From Telopea speciosissima (Eukaryota; Streptophyta; Magnoliopsida; Proteales; Proteaceae), in NCBI RefSeq assembly GCF_018873765.1, contig NC_057924.1:6882001-6946000 (forward strand): a stretch of DNA of 64,000 nucleotides, given 5' to 3'. The position numbers and the translations under genes are program-made. Below the pieces are notes generated by a model. It was given only the letters and a program-made list of their open reading frames with translations. It did no database searches and had not been told where the DNA came from. Shown one piece after another: positions 45,132-55,865 of the stretch. Each line of letters starts with the position of its first letter. The stretch's first letter is position 1.

Positions 45132-45831
45132 CAGGAGAATAACTGGCAGAAATAGCCAAGAAAATTGATCAGAAATCAAGATAGGAATGGTGAGTCAAGT
45201 ACATAAGAATTTGAATTGGAATTCAAAGCGATGCATAGGCTGTAAGCTGCATGGGAAATGAGTACGATTCCAACGGATCTGAGATTCGAATTGTAAGATA
45301 TATTGTGATTTTTGTTTGATAAATCATCACCAGAATCGTGGAATGTAAATGTAGCAAAATGAAGAAAATGATAGAAAAGGGTCCTCCTAGGTATCACCGT
45401 ATTATTATACCTAAAAGGATCCTTCTAGGTATCACTATGCCTAAGAAAAGGGTCCTTCTATGTATCATGACAATACATAGATTACTAGGTTTTTTTTGTG
45501 TTTTTTGGTAGAACATATGTTACCAGGTTAGTCTATGTGATAGAGGACCAGGCATCTCATTGGTACAATGTAAGTTTAAAATGAGTAGAGGAAGCAGCTG
45601 AAATTACAAAAGATGCCCTTTTATATGTTATATTCAACTTCATTTGATTGTATTTGGTAATTTTATTAAAACTCCAAATTAGAGTTTGCAAAACTTTTCT
45701 TACCTACGTTGGATTAATATTTGACCATTTAAATGTATGTAAGTTCCTCCATCACATGGGCTAACACATAAATTGCCAAATGGCAAATAGTGATGACGGG
45801 GAAGAAAGCCCTTATTATATTATTATTATTA
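44698..45831. other. Intergenic, no gene seen
   Basis: Contains a CT microsatellite (45097-45128) and a threefold direct repeat of AAAGGGTCCTTCTAGGTATC-like units at 45375-45465. The rest is AT-rich. Confidence 0.4.
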
Positions 45832-47447
45832 GGGAAAATTTCACGGACACCCCTTGTAAGTATTCAATATGTTACGGACTTACCAAACTTTGGAAAAATA
45901 TCATAGACTATCCTTATTTTATGTTTTTATTTCAACTTAGCCCACTCCGTTAGGTCTGTGCAGTTAAGTTGCTGTTAATTCTTTTATAATGGTGAAATTA
46001 CCCTTATCACAGGGTAAACTCCCTATACTACCCTTACATCTAAATGCAGAACTTCCCAATATACACTTAAGGCTTAATCCCCAAAGAAGGAAACGCTTCA
46101 TCTTTGCTTTTAACGGCGAATGAGACAGTGAGTAAACTCGTCGGAAAAGAATCGTTGCTGATAGAAAAGAAATACCAGAAAAGTAAAAGGAAAGATGGGT
46201 TCAGTGAGGGGGGAGTAACGAAGCTGCATGTGTTATAGTGCTCCGCCTTGTTTGACCACTTTCTCCGGTCTCCACTGTGGACTCTCGACTTGTTTATATT
46301 GCTTTGGATTTGATTAATGGAGAGAGAAGCAAATCACTAGGGAGGAAGAGTAGAAAAAAAAATGCCCTACTGTGATTCCCCTTCTCTGAATCTCTGCTGC
46401 AATTTTTTTTTTCATAGATCGGATAAATTTGTTCTGTGTTTCTTTCTTCGTTCCCCAATGTCTAAGTTCCTGTTTTGGTGTTGTTTTAGGGTTTCGATGG
46501 GTTTCTTTATGAAAGACCCATTAAAACCAGAAGTCCAGCTTGACAACAGTGGACCTGTCTTCTCTACACCTAACTCTCTCCCGTCCATTCACCGCAACTT
46601 CCCCTCTCAGATTTTCTTGCAATGTAATCTAAAATCTAAGAGGTGTTCTAGATGGACTCATCAAATTTCAGCTCCTTTTTCATTTTGGGTCTCCAAATAA
46701 AATTGTGGGTTTGGGTTACAGATTTTTTTTTCTCAGAAGTGGGTATAGATGGACGGGAGATTTTTCTTAAACTTGGGGTCGTGATTAAAGAACAGATTTT
46801 TCTTAAACTTGGGGTTACAGATATTTTTTTCCCTCAAATCATAGGATGAAGTTGGTGCTTAAGGATTTCATAGGATGAAGCTATGAGCTTTCTGTCGACT
46901 CTCCGCCGCCCATTAAACTCTCCATCCATTCATCTGAGTCGAAATCGCCACCCGTGGAGCCACCCAAATCGGAGTATCTGCACCCAATGGGATGATGTTC
47001 TTCCAACTGCGGAAACGATAGTACTACATCCCCCGTATCAGTGTTCCCGACCACCGAAAATGGGTCTGAGAATCTGGCGTTGTTGGGACTGTAGCCGTAA
47101 GATGGAGAAGTAGTGATGGCTTGATGGGTACCACTCCATGGGTTCAAGGAGAAAGTGTTTACGCCGAGGATTTATTGTTGTTGCCGCTGGTAATGGTCGT
47201 CGGAGCCGGAGCAAGTGATGGTCACCTACAATGGATTTGTAACAGTTCTCCAAAATGGTAAGAATATGGAAGAAGAGAGAAGAAGAAGAAATGACAGTTT
47301 TTTTATTTAAATAACTAAGGGGTAAAATGGATATTTCACCTTTGGTACTAATTGTGCTTAACGTCAGGTGGAAGGTTGCCATTTTGATCAAGGTTGGTAA
47401 GTCCGTGACATATTGAATACTTACACGGGTGTTCGTGAAATTTGTCC
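45832..47447. mobile_element. Pack-MULE-like element with a GRAS-gene fragment
   Basis: 1.6 kb, ends GGGAAAATTTCACGGACACC and the complement of GGACAAATTTCACGAACACC; inverted similarity runs at least 70 bp. TTATTATT-like flanks occur on both sides. The related block at 53755-53850 lacks it, giving an empty site. The interior holds a captured SCL4/SCL7-type fragment near the right end, and unassigned sequence elsewhere. Confidence 0.75.
46881..47215 (-). pseudogene. N-terminal fragment of an SCL4/SCL7-type GRAS gene
   Basis: The minus strand reads ILGVNTFSLNPW, SPNNARFSDPFSVVG, LSFPQLEEHHPIG and DFDSDEWMESLMGGGES. Arabidopsis SCL4 has the same order: IFGINPLSLNPW, DPFQVTGGG, FPFPNLDHHH and EFESDEWMETLISGGDS. 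The fragment covers the variable N-terminal region only. A stop precedes ILGVN, and the frame ends right after GGGES at a point where the source gene continues. The GRAS domain itself is absent. SCL4/SCL7 are GRAS transcription regulators. Confidence 0.8.
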
Positions 47448-48559
47448 TTTTTATTATTTGCTAAATAATTCCACCACATTCAAAAAATAAGATGGTCTAG
47501 CTATGACTTGTGAATCGAGAGACGTGATAATAAATATCATAAAGGGTATTTTCATCCACTAAAAAAACATTTAACTCATTAAATTGTAGGGGTTTTTTTT
47601 TTGGAGACAGGAGGGGTTTCCCCGACTTTAGGCCGACTAAATCCCCCCTGGGCTCGTACATGATTCCCACACCACGCACGAACCAGGAGCTTCTGGGCCC
47701 TAGTGAGCCTCAGGCGGGTGGCCCCAAGAAATTATGCAGCGACGAAAGGTTTGATCACGAGACCTCGCTTCCTGAGGCGGAGTCTCATGTCCCCTCCAAG
47801 CCAGCTGCGCTAACCCCTTGGGGTTTAAATTGTAGGTTTTTATTTTAATTAAGATAGAAATTTTCTTATCAACACCCCCTTATGTGGCAAATAATTTTTA
47901 CCATATTTCTTTTCCTATTAGTATAACCCAATTTTTTTTCAAATATGGTAAAATCTTTTCATTTAACACGTGTACTTAAAAAACATGAAAATAAATCACA
48001 CAAAAATTTTTTTTAAAAAAAAAAAACCTAAAAAATAAATAGACTACAACAATGAGAGGTCTTGAGAATGACATGATAATAAATCACTTTTAAAATATTT
48101 TAAAACTAACTCCTTAAAAAAATTTTGAAAATGAGAGTAAGGAAAAACTAAAGGGGCTACAACAATTTGTAATGGCACATCTCCTATTCTGTTGGTTTTC
48201 AATTTAACTTCCATTTAATTGAAAATCGATATAGATATAGTGGAAAGCACACAATTTGATGTATACCAATTTGTCCATGAGTCAGCTATTGTATTATTAA
48301 AAACCGACACCAACTCAAAAGTCATAAGAAGAACATTCTCCCCCTCCCCATGGAAAGCCGAATCCAAATTAGACCAAATCCGATTTAAAACTGACAATTG
48401 ATTGATAAGAGAAAATCAAATACAAATCGGTCGAAAACTAAATCTGACCAGGTCAAATCTCTTATTGATTTGGTTTCGAATTCATCCATTCTCATGGGGA
48501 AACCAATGAAACCCGGATCAAACCGATCGATTGACACTCTTAACTAGGAAAAAAGTCTT
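47448..48559. repeat. Dispersed repeat block, related to 51990-52185 and 53330-54070
   Basis: 47455-47580 matches 53840-53965 and 48215-48545 matches 53330-53680, with a further partial match at 52010-52185. Parts contain AATCTGACCAGG and GGGGAAACCAATGAAACC. The order differs between copies. No gene. Confidence 0.5.
47591..47824 (-). mobile_element. tRNA-derived SINE with 12-bp target duplication
   Basis: The minus strand starts near AAGGGGTTAGCGCAGCTGG (A box) and carries GGTCTCGTGATCAAACC (B box). Its tail is an A-run seen as T at 47593-47602. TTAAATTGTAGG flanks it at 47579-47590 and 47825-47836. The related block near 53955 has no insertion. It differs from the Au SINEs. Confidence 0.8.
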
Positions 48560-50648
48560 TGCTTGACAACTGCCCAAAACGGACACGGATCGCTCTTGCG
48601 AGGTAACCGATTGACAGCCAATGAACCGCGTTCTGCCTTCAACTGAGCCGAGGCATGGTAAGTTAAGCGACCGCAATGCCAAATCGTCACCTTGACCACC
48701 TTGACCAGATTAAGGCAACCACTAGAAAGCCACTTTCAGCCCATGTTCGGTGATAGGGCAGCCCATCATACAGAGATTCTTCAATGCGATGCATTTAACA
48801 ACAATGCACGAAATCTCGATCCGCATCATGAAACGTGTAATTCCAACACAGTGCTAAGCGCTCTAGATTTGGGCAATTGGCAGCGAGCAGACCCATGCTC
48901 AAAGAAGTAGTTTCGACACCATAGAGAATCAAATCATCAATTCCTGAAGGTAGGGCACCGTTTGGCAATGGCAGTGATGCCCTCGTCCCCTACCTTATAA
49001 CTGGACGTCCATCTATGGATGTGGAGTTCCCTTAGGTGCTTGCAGTGATTAGCAATGGACACAAGCCCCGCATTCGTGCAATTAGTAGTTTCAGCAAGGT
49101 GCAAGATCTCCAAATCCAAGAAATTAGAGATAGAAACGAGGCCGACATCGCTTATTCGGATTGTCTCCAGATGCACCTCCACTAGACCTGTTAGACATCT
49201 AAGGATGTCAAAAATTAGAACCGAAACTGAAATCAGGCGTTTAAAATCTAACCGAAGTAAATGAGTTTGGTTTTGGTTTCCAAAACTGGAATCTTTTTAA
49301 AGTTTGGTTTCGATTTGGATTTCATGTCTAAAATCATTAAATCGAACCAAATTACCTATTTTCAAACCGTTTATAAAACCGTATAACATTATATATATTA
49401 TATATATACATTAGTTTTTTAATCTGTGAATGTCAAATTCTTTTCTATTTTAGTGTTTGGGAAAAGTTTGATGGATTATGAATTTATGATCCTAATAAAT
49501 AAGGGTTTTTTGTTGATGAAAATGTAAAAAAATTGATCCAAACATTTAAATAGGACCTAAACCAAAAAAGAAACCAAATTAAAACCCACTATGAAGCTGA
49601 CAAAACTGAAACCGAACTGAATAGATTCGGTTGTGGTTTTGAAGATGGATTCCTATTCTCGATTTGATTTTGGTTTTTAGGATTTTATTCATAACCAAGC
49701 CAAAACTGAACGGATTGACCAATAAAGATCCTCTACCGCGCTACTCGTAGCAGCCTGTGCGGCCCATAAACATTGTCACGCGCAATGTCCGTCTTAACCA
49801 TGCTCGGGCAAGGCGCTCAGGTAAGAATAAGATGGACATTGCATACAACGATGTGTCTGGGCCGCACAGGTCTCTATGGGCAGTGCGGCGTAGAGGATCA
49901 CAATCCCGGATTGACACCCTTAGGGCGGCTCTGACTTGTTCTACTATGGTTTCAAAGAGCTTATCCCAATCCCCAGAGCAGCGGGAGATCTTCAAGCTCC
50001 TGAGATTCTTGGAGCTAATAATCAAGGGTCCGAAGCATTGGCCGTTATGGAGCTGCTTGATGCAGATGGTCTTAAGAGAGCAAGCAGCCACGCCTGGTCC
50101 GATAGGCATGGCCGCAGCGGAACTTTCAGTAAGGCCGCCAAGACACTCGACGGAGAGCTCGTCGAGGGAGGAACAGTGATCGAGGATAGCGTTCATATCC
50201 TTTGCACCAAAGTTGCAGAAATCACAATAGAACTGCTTTAAACCCTAGCAGTTGACGGCGAAAGTGGCAATGCCTACATCGGTTAACTGGTCGCAAGCAT
50301 GGAGGTTGAGGCAAGTGAGGTTCGGACAGTGGAGAGAGATGAGGAGAAGAGAATCGTCACCGATGAGGATGGATCCACATGGGGGACCGGATTTGAGGGC
50401 AAGTGTGGTTACGGCATTGAAGCGAGTAAAGAGAGAGGGGATGACGGGGAGAAGATCGGTTTTGGCCTCAAGAGAGAGGCGATGTCGGCTTTGACCCTCG
50501 ACCAGGAGCCAATCGCTACAGACAAGAGAGCAGTTTTCACGGTCGAGGAAGCCCAGGGAGTTGAATACTTGAATATGTAGGCCAGGCACTCATCGGGAAG
50601 GTGGGACAAGTGGAGACGAGAGTGGGTAATTGTGTTCTTTTTCTCCAT
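48560..50648 (-). pseudogene. Broken paralogue of the F-box/LRR gene
   Basis: Starts MEKKNTITHSRLHLSHLPDE like the intact gene. A small insertion near 50565 shifts the frame inside the F-box, a stop follows TFAVNC near 50245, and an insertion at 49197-49933 splits the LRR region. Further breaks lie near the 3' end. It has a single copy of the 23-residue LRR unit that is tripled in the intact gene. The C-terminal wording differs from the intact gene's last residues. No working F-box protein is expected. Confidence 0.85.
49200..49930. mobile_element. TAAGGGTGTCAA-type element with a nested hairpin
   Basis: Inserted in the F-box relic. Ends TAAGGATGTCAA and TTGACACCCTTA, as in the hAT MITEs at 51333-51896 and 60952-61773, although its flanks do not match cleanly. 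A GATCCTCTAC-ended GC-rich hairpin (about 49727-49905) is nested inside. Confidence 0.65.
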
Positions 50649-51332
50649 GTTTCCTCTGTTATCTTCGATGAGTGATTTCTTTCTCAAATTCTCTGATTGT
50701 CGATCTTCTCTAATTTACAGACGAAGCAATTCTAGTTTAACTGTACTGTACATGAACTAGGACTCTTCCTAATTGTACATCCACTATGACTACATATCAA
50801 TTTCTTTTTTCTTTTTGGGTTATATATTCATTTGATGGCGTGGTTATAGTGCACGGTATCGTAAACAGGTATCAATCACTTTTCTAATCGATTCAATATT
50901 GATATGTTATCGATATGGATCGATCATATTGAACAAGTTTATATACCCTTGATGTTCTTTAAAAAACTGTTTTTTTTTTTTTACTATTTTACCTCTTGTC
51001 TGTATCGTTTCATCGATAGATATCTGTCACTTGGCCTTCAAAACCGTGCAATTTGGATAGTATCTGATACCTTAACCCATGTTTGAGGGTGCTTTTCTTG
51101 TCTCAATTGGTATCAACAAACTTAGATTTAACCCATGACTGTGATTTAGAAGAACTCTCTACTACTAAACTTATATGTATGTATATAATATGGGGAAATG
51201 GTTTTTGTTGGGGGAGCTTGGCGGAAATGTAAGGCTTGTTGATATTTCCACGTATGCTGTCATTGACACCATGCGCACAAGGGCCACACTCCTTCACTGA
51301 GAACTTTTCCTTTTTATACATAACGCTAATCC
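50649..51332. other. Upstream flank of the F-box relic, no gene
   Basis: Contains a degenerate TATCGATA-rich MITE-like stretch at 50840-51090. Nothing coding recognised. Confidence 0.35.
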
Positions 51333-51896
51333 TAAGGGTGTCAATATAAAATCGAAACCATATACAAAAATCGAAATCGAAATCGTCCGCGTAAAACCGT
51401 ATCAAACCGCATCATTGCAAAAAGGGTACAGTACGATATGGTCAAACAGTATTGACCACGGTATGGTATGGTGACGGTTTCTATGTTCATACCATTGGTA
51501 TATATCGAAACTGTACCATTTTACCAACTTTGTATCATAACCGTACCGTTTTGGGATGTAAACATATAAAAATAAAAAATAAAAGAATATACACCATACG
51601 GTGATACACTAAATACTAATACTAATATGGCTTTCTTTGATTTACCGAAAAAATATGGCATTCTTTGTTTTAAAGATCCCATATTTAAACCATTTTTTAT
51701 TACCATTTTTGTGAAAATTGATTTCATACCATTTTTATACCGTTTTGCATACCAATTATATACTGTATCGAAACCATATCATAGCGGTACGGTAGTAACA
51801 GTATTGGAAATAGGATTTCTAAATGGTACGGTACAATAACGGTATTAGGTACCTATTGTTTGTACCGTACCGAAACCGTACCAGTTGACACCCTTA
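51333..51896. mobile_element. hAT-type MITE with exact 8-bp target duplication
   Basis: 564 bp, starting TAAGGGTGTCAA and ending TTGACACCCTTA, flanked by GCTAATCC on both sides (51325-51332, 51897-51904). The interior is degenerate ACGGTA/TACCGT repeats. Non-coding. Confidence 0.9.
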
Positions 51897-51904
51897 GCTA
51901 ATCC

Positions 51905-52439
51905 GTCATGTAGCATCTGCACTAGTGCGGAGGCCTATAAGAGCGCGTGCAAGAGCATTTACGTGAATGGGGTTTTAAAAAAATACATCCCCCCCCCCCT
52001 CTTATATATACATGGTATGTCAAACCCATATTAGACTGACAATAAATAAATAAGAGAAAATCAAATACAAACCGATCCGAAATTAAATCTGACCAGGCCA
52101 AATCCATTATTGATTGGTTTCGAATTCACTCATTCTCATGGGGAAACCAATGAAACCCGGATCAAAGCGATCGATTGACACTCCTATATGCGAAAAAGTT
52201 GTTTAGTTTTGAAATTGCTCGAACACTCCTTAGTTTGCCTAAAATAGAAATAAACCTGAAATTTCCAAAAATTGTCTTGAGCAACGTTTCGATTTTAAAA
52301 AAAAACAAAACAAAATTAGCAGTCGATTAAGAACGGACTGTTAAGTGATGACATCATGGATATATTTCATGCGAAATGATAATTTTACCCTTTAGTATAA
52401 AACTGAAGATTTCAAAAGAAAATCTAAAGAGTAATCTCC
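51905..52439. repeat. Dispersed repeat block and non-coding sequence
   Basis: 52010-52185 resembles 48390-48545. No gene seen. Confidence 0.4.
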
Positions 52440-52775
52440 TTATACTAATGGGTATATTTCATTCTATTATTAGTCATAGAATAGTCCCCCAACTTATACT
52501 TCTTATAACTTCTTTCAGAAACAACTTCTCTAGCACTCTTGTAATTAGTAACAACGAAAGTGAAAATGGTGAAACAGAAGAGAAGAACTATGAGAAGGAA
52601 CATCACAAGAAGATAAAGCCAAAGAAGCAATGAAACATGACAACAAGCACCGATGAGTCCCGCAAGAGAAACCACCATTAGAAAAACTCCCAAAGCGATA
52701 ACGGGTTTTTCCAAAATTAAACTTCTGGCAATTCGTATCGGCCTTTGAACTCAGCCATATCCCTGTTGTAGGTTT
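52440..52775 (-). pseudogene. Tetraspanin first-exon fragment
   Basis: The minus strand reads IWLSSKADTNCQKF, then after a small frame shift EKPVIALGVFLMVVSLAGLI, GACCHVSLLLWLYLLVMFLL and YKKYKLGDYS. This is the end of the first loop-like segment, TM2 and TM3 of a plant tetraspanin (IWLSSRANTxDCxKFL-W/EKPLI-G, SLAGxxGAC, WLYLxVMFLLI). TM1, the large extracellular loop with its GCCKPP motif and TM4 are absent. It cannot make a tetraspanin. I see no clear element ends around it. Confidence 0.8.
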
Positions 52776-53780
52776 ACCGCTTGAGAGAGAGGAGGAGGAC
52801 GAGGGGTGAAGAGAGGATGGAGAAAAGGGTATCGAAGCTACCTTGTGGAGGAAAAAGGAGTCGAGTTTCAGAGGATTTGATTTCCTTGCAATGGAGTTAC
52901 ACTACAAAGGAGTCGATTTGCAAAGGGGTTTCAGGCGTGAGAGAGAGCCATGTGTGGGTTTTGGCCGAAGGTTGTTTCATCGGGAACACAATGAATTTTT
53001 TTCAACTTTTGATCTTTCATTTGAGCTGAAGAATAGAAGAAGCTCCAAATTGGTGTTTCTCAATTCCTGATCTTTGCATGTTTTTTCAACCGGTCTAGTC
53101 CATAAGAACAAAATATTGGACCATGTGTATCAAACGCGTTTCAATTCTATATGCATTCCTGTAGAACAAAAAAACACCAGAAATATTCTCTAGGAGTGTT
53201 ACCAAATGGGACCTAGGCCTTAGAAATTTGAAACAAAAATGTTCTTTGATTCTCCAAGCATCTAATAATGCCAACAGAAAACAGTAAAAAATCACAACGT
53301 ATCATTGAGGCATCAAATTTAACTTCCAATTAATTATTTGAAAATCGTTATGTGTTCTATATATGGTGGAGAATACAACAATTTGATGTGTACCAATTTG
53401 TCCATTATAGTAATAGCATCTTAAAAGCTGATACCAACTCGAAAATTATAAGAACATGTTTCTTTTCTGTGATTATGTATGGGAGAAAGAACGCCACCTA
53501 ATTGCGTAGCGCATGTTGGCCTGTGCCAAGACACAAGGTTGTAGCTGTTCTAATCGGACCAAATTTGAATTTGACCAAACCAAATCCATTATTGGTTTGG
53601 TTTTGGATTCACATAGTCTCATGCGAAAACTAGTGAAACCAGGACCAAATGAACAAATTGACAGTCCTATCCGGTGAATCAGCGAATAAGTTTTTTAGTT
53701 TTAAAATAACGCTTGACAATAGTTAGAGCTTTGGACCCCTAATTATACTTCACTAGGCATAATGACGGGGAATAAAGCCC

Positions 53781-53819
<39 letters not shown>

Positions 53820-54109
53820 GAAAAATTATTATTATTATAATTCCACCACATTCAAAAAAATAAGATGGTCCAGCGATGAGTTGTGAATCGAGACAAGTGA
53901 TAATAAATGTCCTCAAGGGTATTTTTATTCACTTAAAAAACATATTTAATTCATAAAATTGTAATTTTTCTATTTTAAGATAGGGATTTTCTTATTGGTG
54001 TGGCAAATAATTTGTAACCATATTTCTTTTCTTCTTAATATAACTAAATTTTTTATAAAGATGGTAAAATTTTTTCATTTCACATATGTACTACAAAAAA
54101 CACTTTTGA

Positions 54110-54152
<43 letters not shown>

Positions 54153-54504
54153 CACCAGCTATTCTGTGGTGTCGGTTGGCAAGGAAGAAGGTTGGCCAAG
54201 TTTGGTATATTAATCGTGTTTCCGTGGCCTATAAATGAATGGCTTCAAGCTTTGTACCACTGGTCGTGGGCACACCCACGCACAATGCTCCTTCAATGTC
54301 CCCAAATCTACTTTTGAAAGCAAGTTCGGTATTTTGTCTGAAGGGTTCTCAACCAGAAAGAGACAGCTACCTTGATGAACAGAACTTCACATACAGGGGT
54401 TTTAAAAAATTGGGATTGGAACGTCACAACATGCATGCATCTTTTTTCTTCTACAAATGTCCTAATAAACACTCTTAATGATGGATCAGGATTGTCTCCA
54501 GGAA
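52776..54504. repeat. Non-coding; dispersed repeat block at 53330-54070
   Basis: 52780-53070 has an open frame that I cannot assign. 53330-53680 and 53755-54070 are the related repeat segments described at 47448-48559. An ATT microsatellite (about 53777-53820) and a CT tract (54117-54149) are present. Confidence 0.4.
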
Positions 54505-54645
54505 GGCATGCACCCAAGGTGCTGTCAGGGGACATCCAGTGGTTGAGCTGTGCCACACACATCTCGATGCATGCATCGGCATGTGTGCGGCATAGCCCAA
54601 AGGTTGACAGCACCCTGGGCGTGCTGGGCTCCCTGGCGACGAACT
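54505..54645. mobile_element. GC-rich foldback hairpin
   Basis: Arms GGCATGCACCCAAGGTGCTG and CAGCACCCTGGGCGTGC, with an inner palindrome around GATGCATGCATC. No coding content. Confidence 0.55.
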
Positions 54646-54840
54646 AAATTCCTTAATGATAGTACAGAGGGATATTTATGGATGCAAAAGGACATGTGTG
54701 GTCACAAAAGCTTACGTGAAGCCTTTACATACAGGGAGTTGATCATCTGCTCCGATAAATCAAATTTATATTGATCTTGATTCTGGTTGGATTAGGATTC
54801 ACATATCCAATTTGCACCTAATCTGATTTGATTTTCTAAA

Positions 54841-55225
54841 GGGTAAATTACACTTCACCTCCTGGTTTTCAAACGAAACTCAAATCACCCCTTGGTTTTT
54901 GAAAATACTCATCCGTCCCCCTCTGCAGTAACGATGTCAGTATGCTGTTAGTAATTGGTGTGAAAGGACTATTTTACCCTTATACTAAAATATTATAATT
55001 AAATTTACAATATAAAGGTAAAATCGTAAATCAACACTAGTCAAAGGTAGTTTAGGGATTTAAATTTATTTAACTTGATGACATCATCACTTACCAACAT
55101 AAAACTAACGGTAGGGACTAATTTGTCATATTGGGGTCTAATACAAGGGGTGATTTGAGTGTTTTCAAAAACCAGGGTTGATTTGAGTTTCGTTTGAAAA
55201 CCAGGAGATGATGCATAATTTACCC
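54841..55225. mobile_element. Mutator-type MITE (GGGTAAATTACACTTCACC ends)
   Basis: 385 bp, flanked by TTTTCTAAA and ATTTCTAAA (54832-54840, 55226-55234). Same family as 6755-7138 and 31221-31579. Confidence 0.8.
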
Positions 55226-55794
55226 ATTTCTAAAATAGTATAGTTATATTGTTTCATTTTAAAAATTGCACAAAATGAAACATGGGGTGGGGTGAGGTTG
55301 TGGATCTTTATCGCCTCCAATTTCTTGCCCGGTCTAGTTCCCTAGCGTGCCTAATAATGGGGGTGCAATGATCACCCTACCCCTACCCAAATAGTCTGGT
55401 GTGATCCAACCCACCCCCCTCTCTTATTAGAGGCACTGGAGAACTGGGTGGGTACCATACAAAAACTGACTCACAACCCACGAAACCAATTAAATCAAGT
55501 AAACAGTGTTGATTGTTGAACAATCAATTCATAAGGACCACCATTGTATAACCATTCATCAACAGATTCCTACTTCCAAGACCAACTCTCTCCCGGAGTT
55601 TAAGTTGTTCTTTCATCTAAGAAGAAATATATGAGATGTATTTTTTTTATTTTCATAAATACTCCTCCCTCTTAACACCCCTACAATAGTACTGTTGTTA
55701 TACACGAGGGGTTTAGAATCTAAAGGTCAAATTTTCACGTCATTAAACAAATTTTTTTCTTGATCAAAAAAAATAAAACAAATTTTTTGAAATT
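55226..55794. other. Upstream region of the tryptophan synthase gene
   Basis: About 55320-55460 holds a degenerate GC-rich inverted repeat. The rest is AT-rich promoter-proximal sequence. Confidence 0.4.
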
Positions 55795-55804
55795 ATTTAT
55801 ATAA
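55795..55804 (+). promoter_or_regulatory. TATA box of the tryptophan synthase beta gene
   Basis: TTTATATAAT about 65 bp before the ATG at 55866, a normal spacing with a short leader. Confidence 0.5.
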
Positions 55805-55865
55805 TCGCCATTACTGTCTGGTAGCAATCCATCTTCCACTCCGCCTTCAGTCGTAACGGTTCTCA

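Noticed and set aside
47591-47824. A tRNA gene on the minus strand
   Set aside because: Only A-box and B-box-like motifs are present, with a SINE body, A-tail and target duplication; no acceptor stem pairing could be seen.
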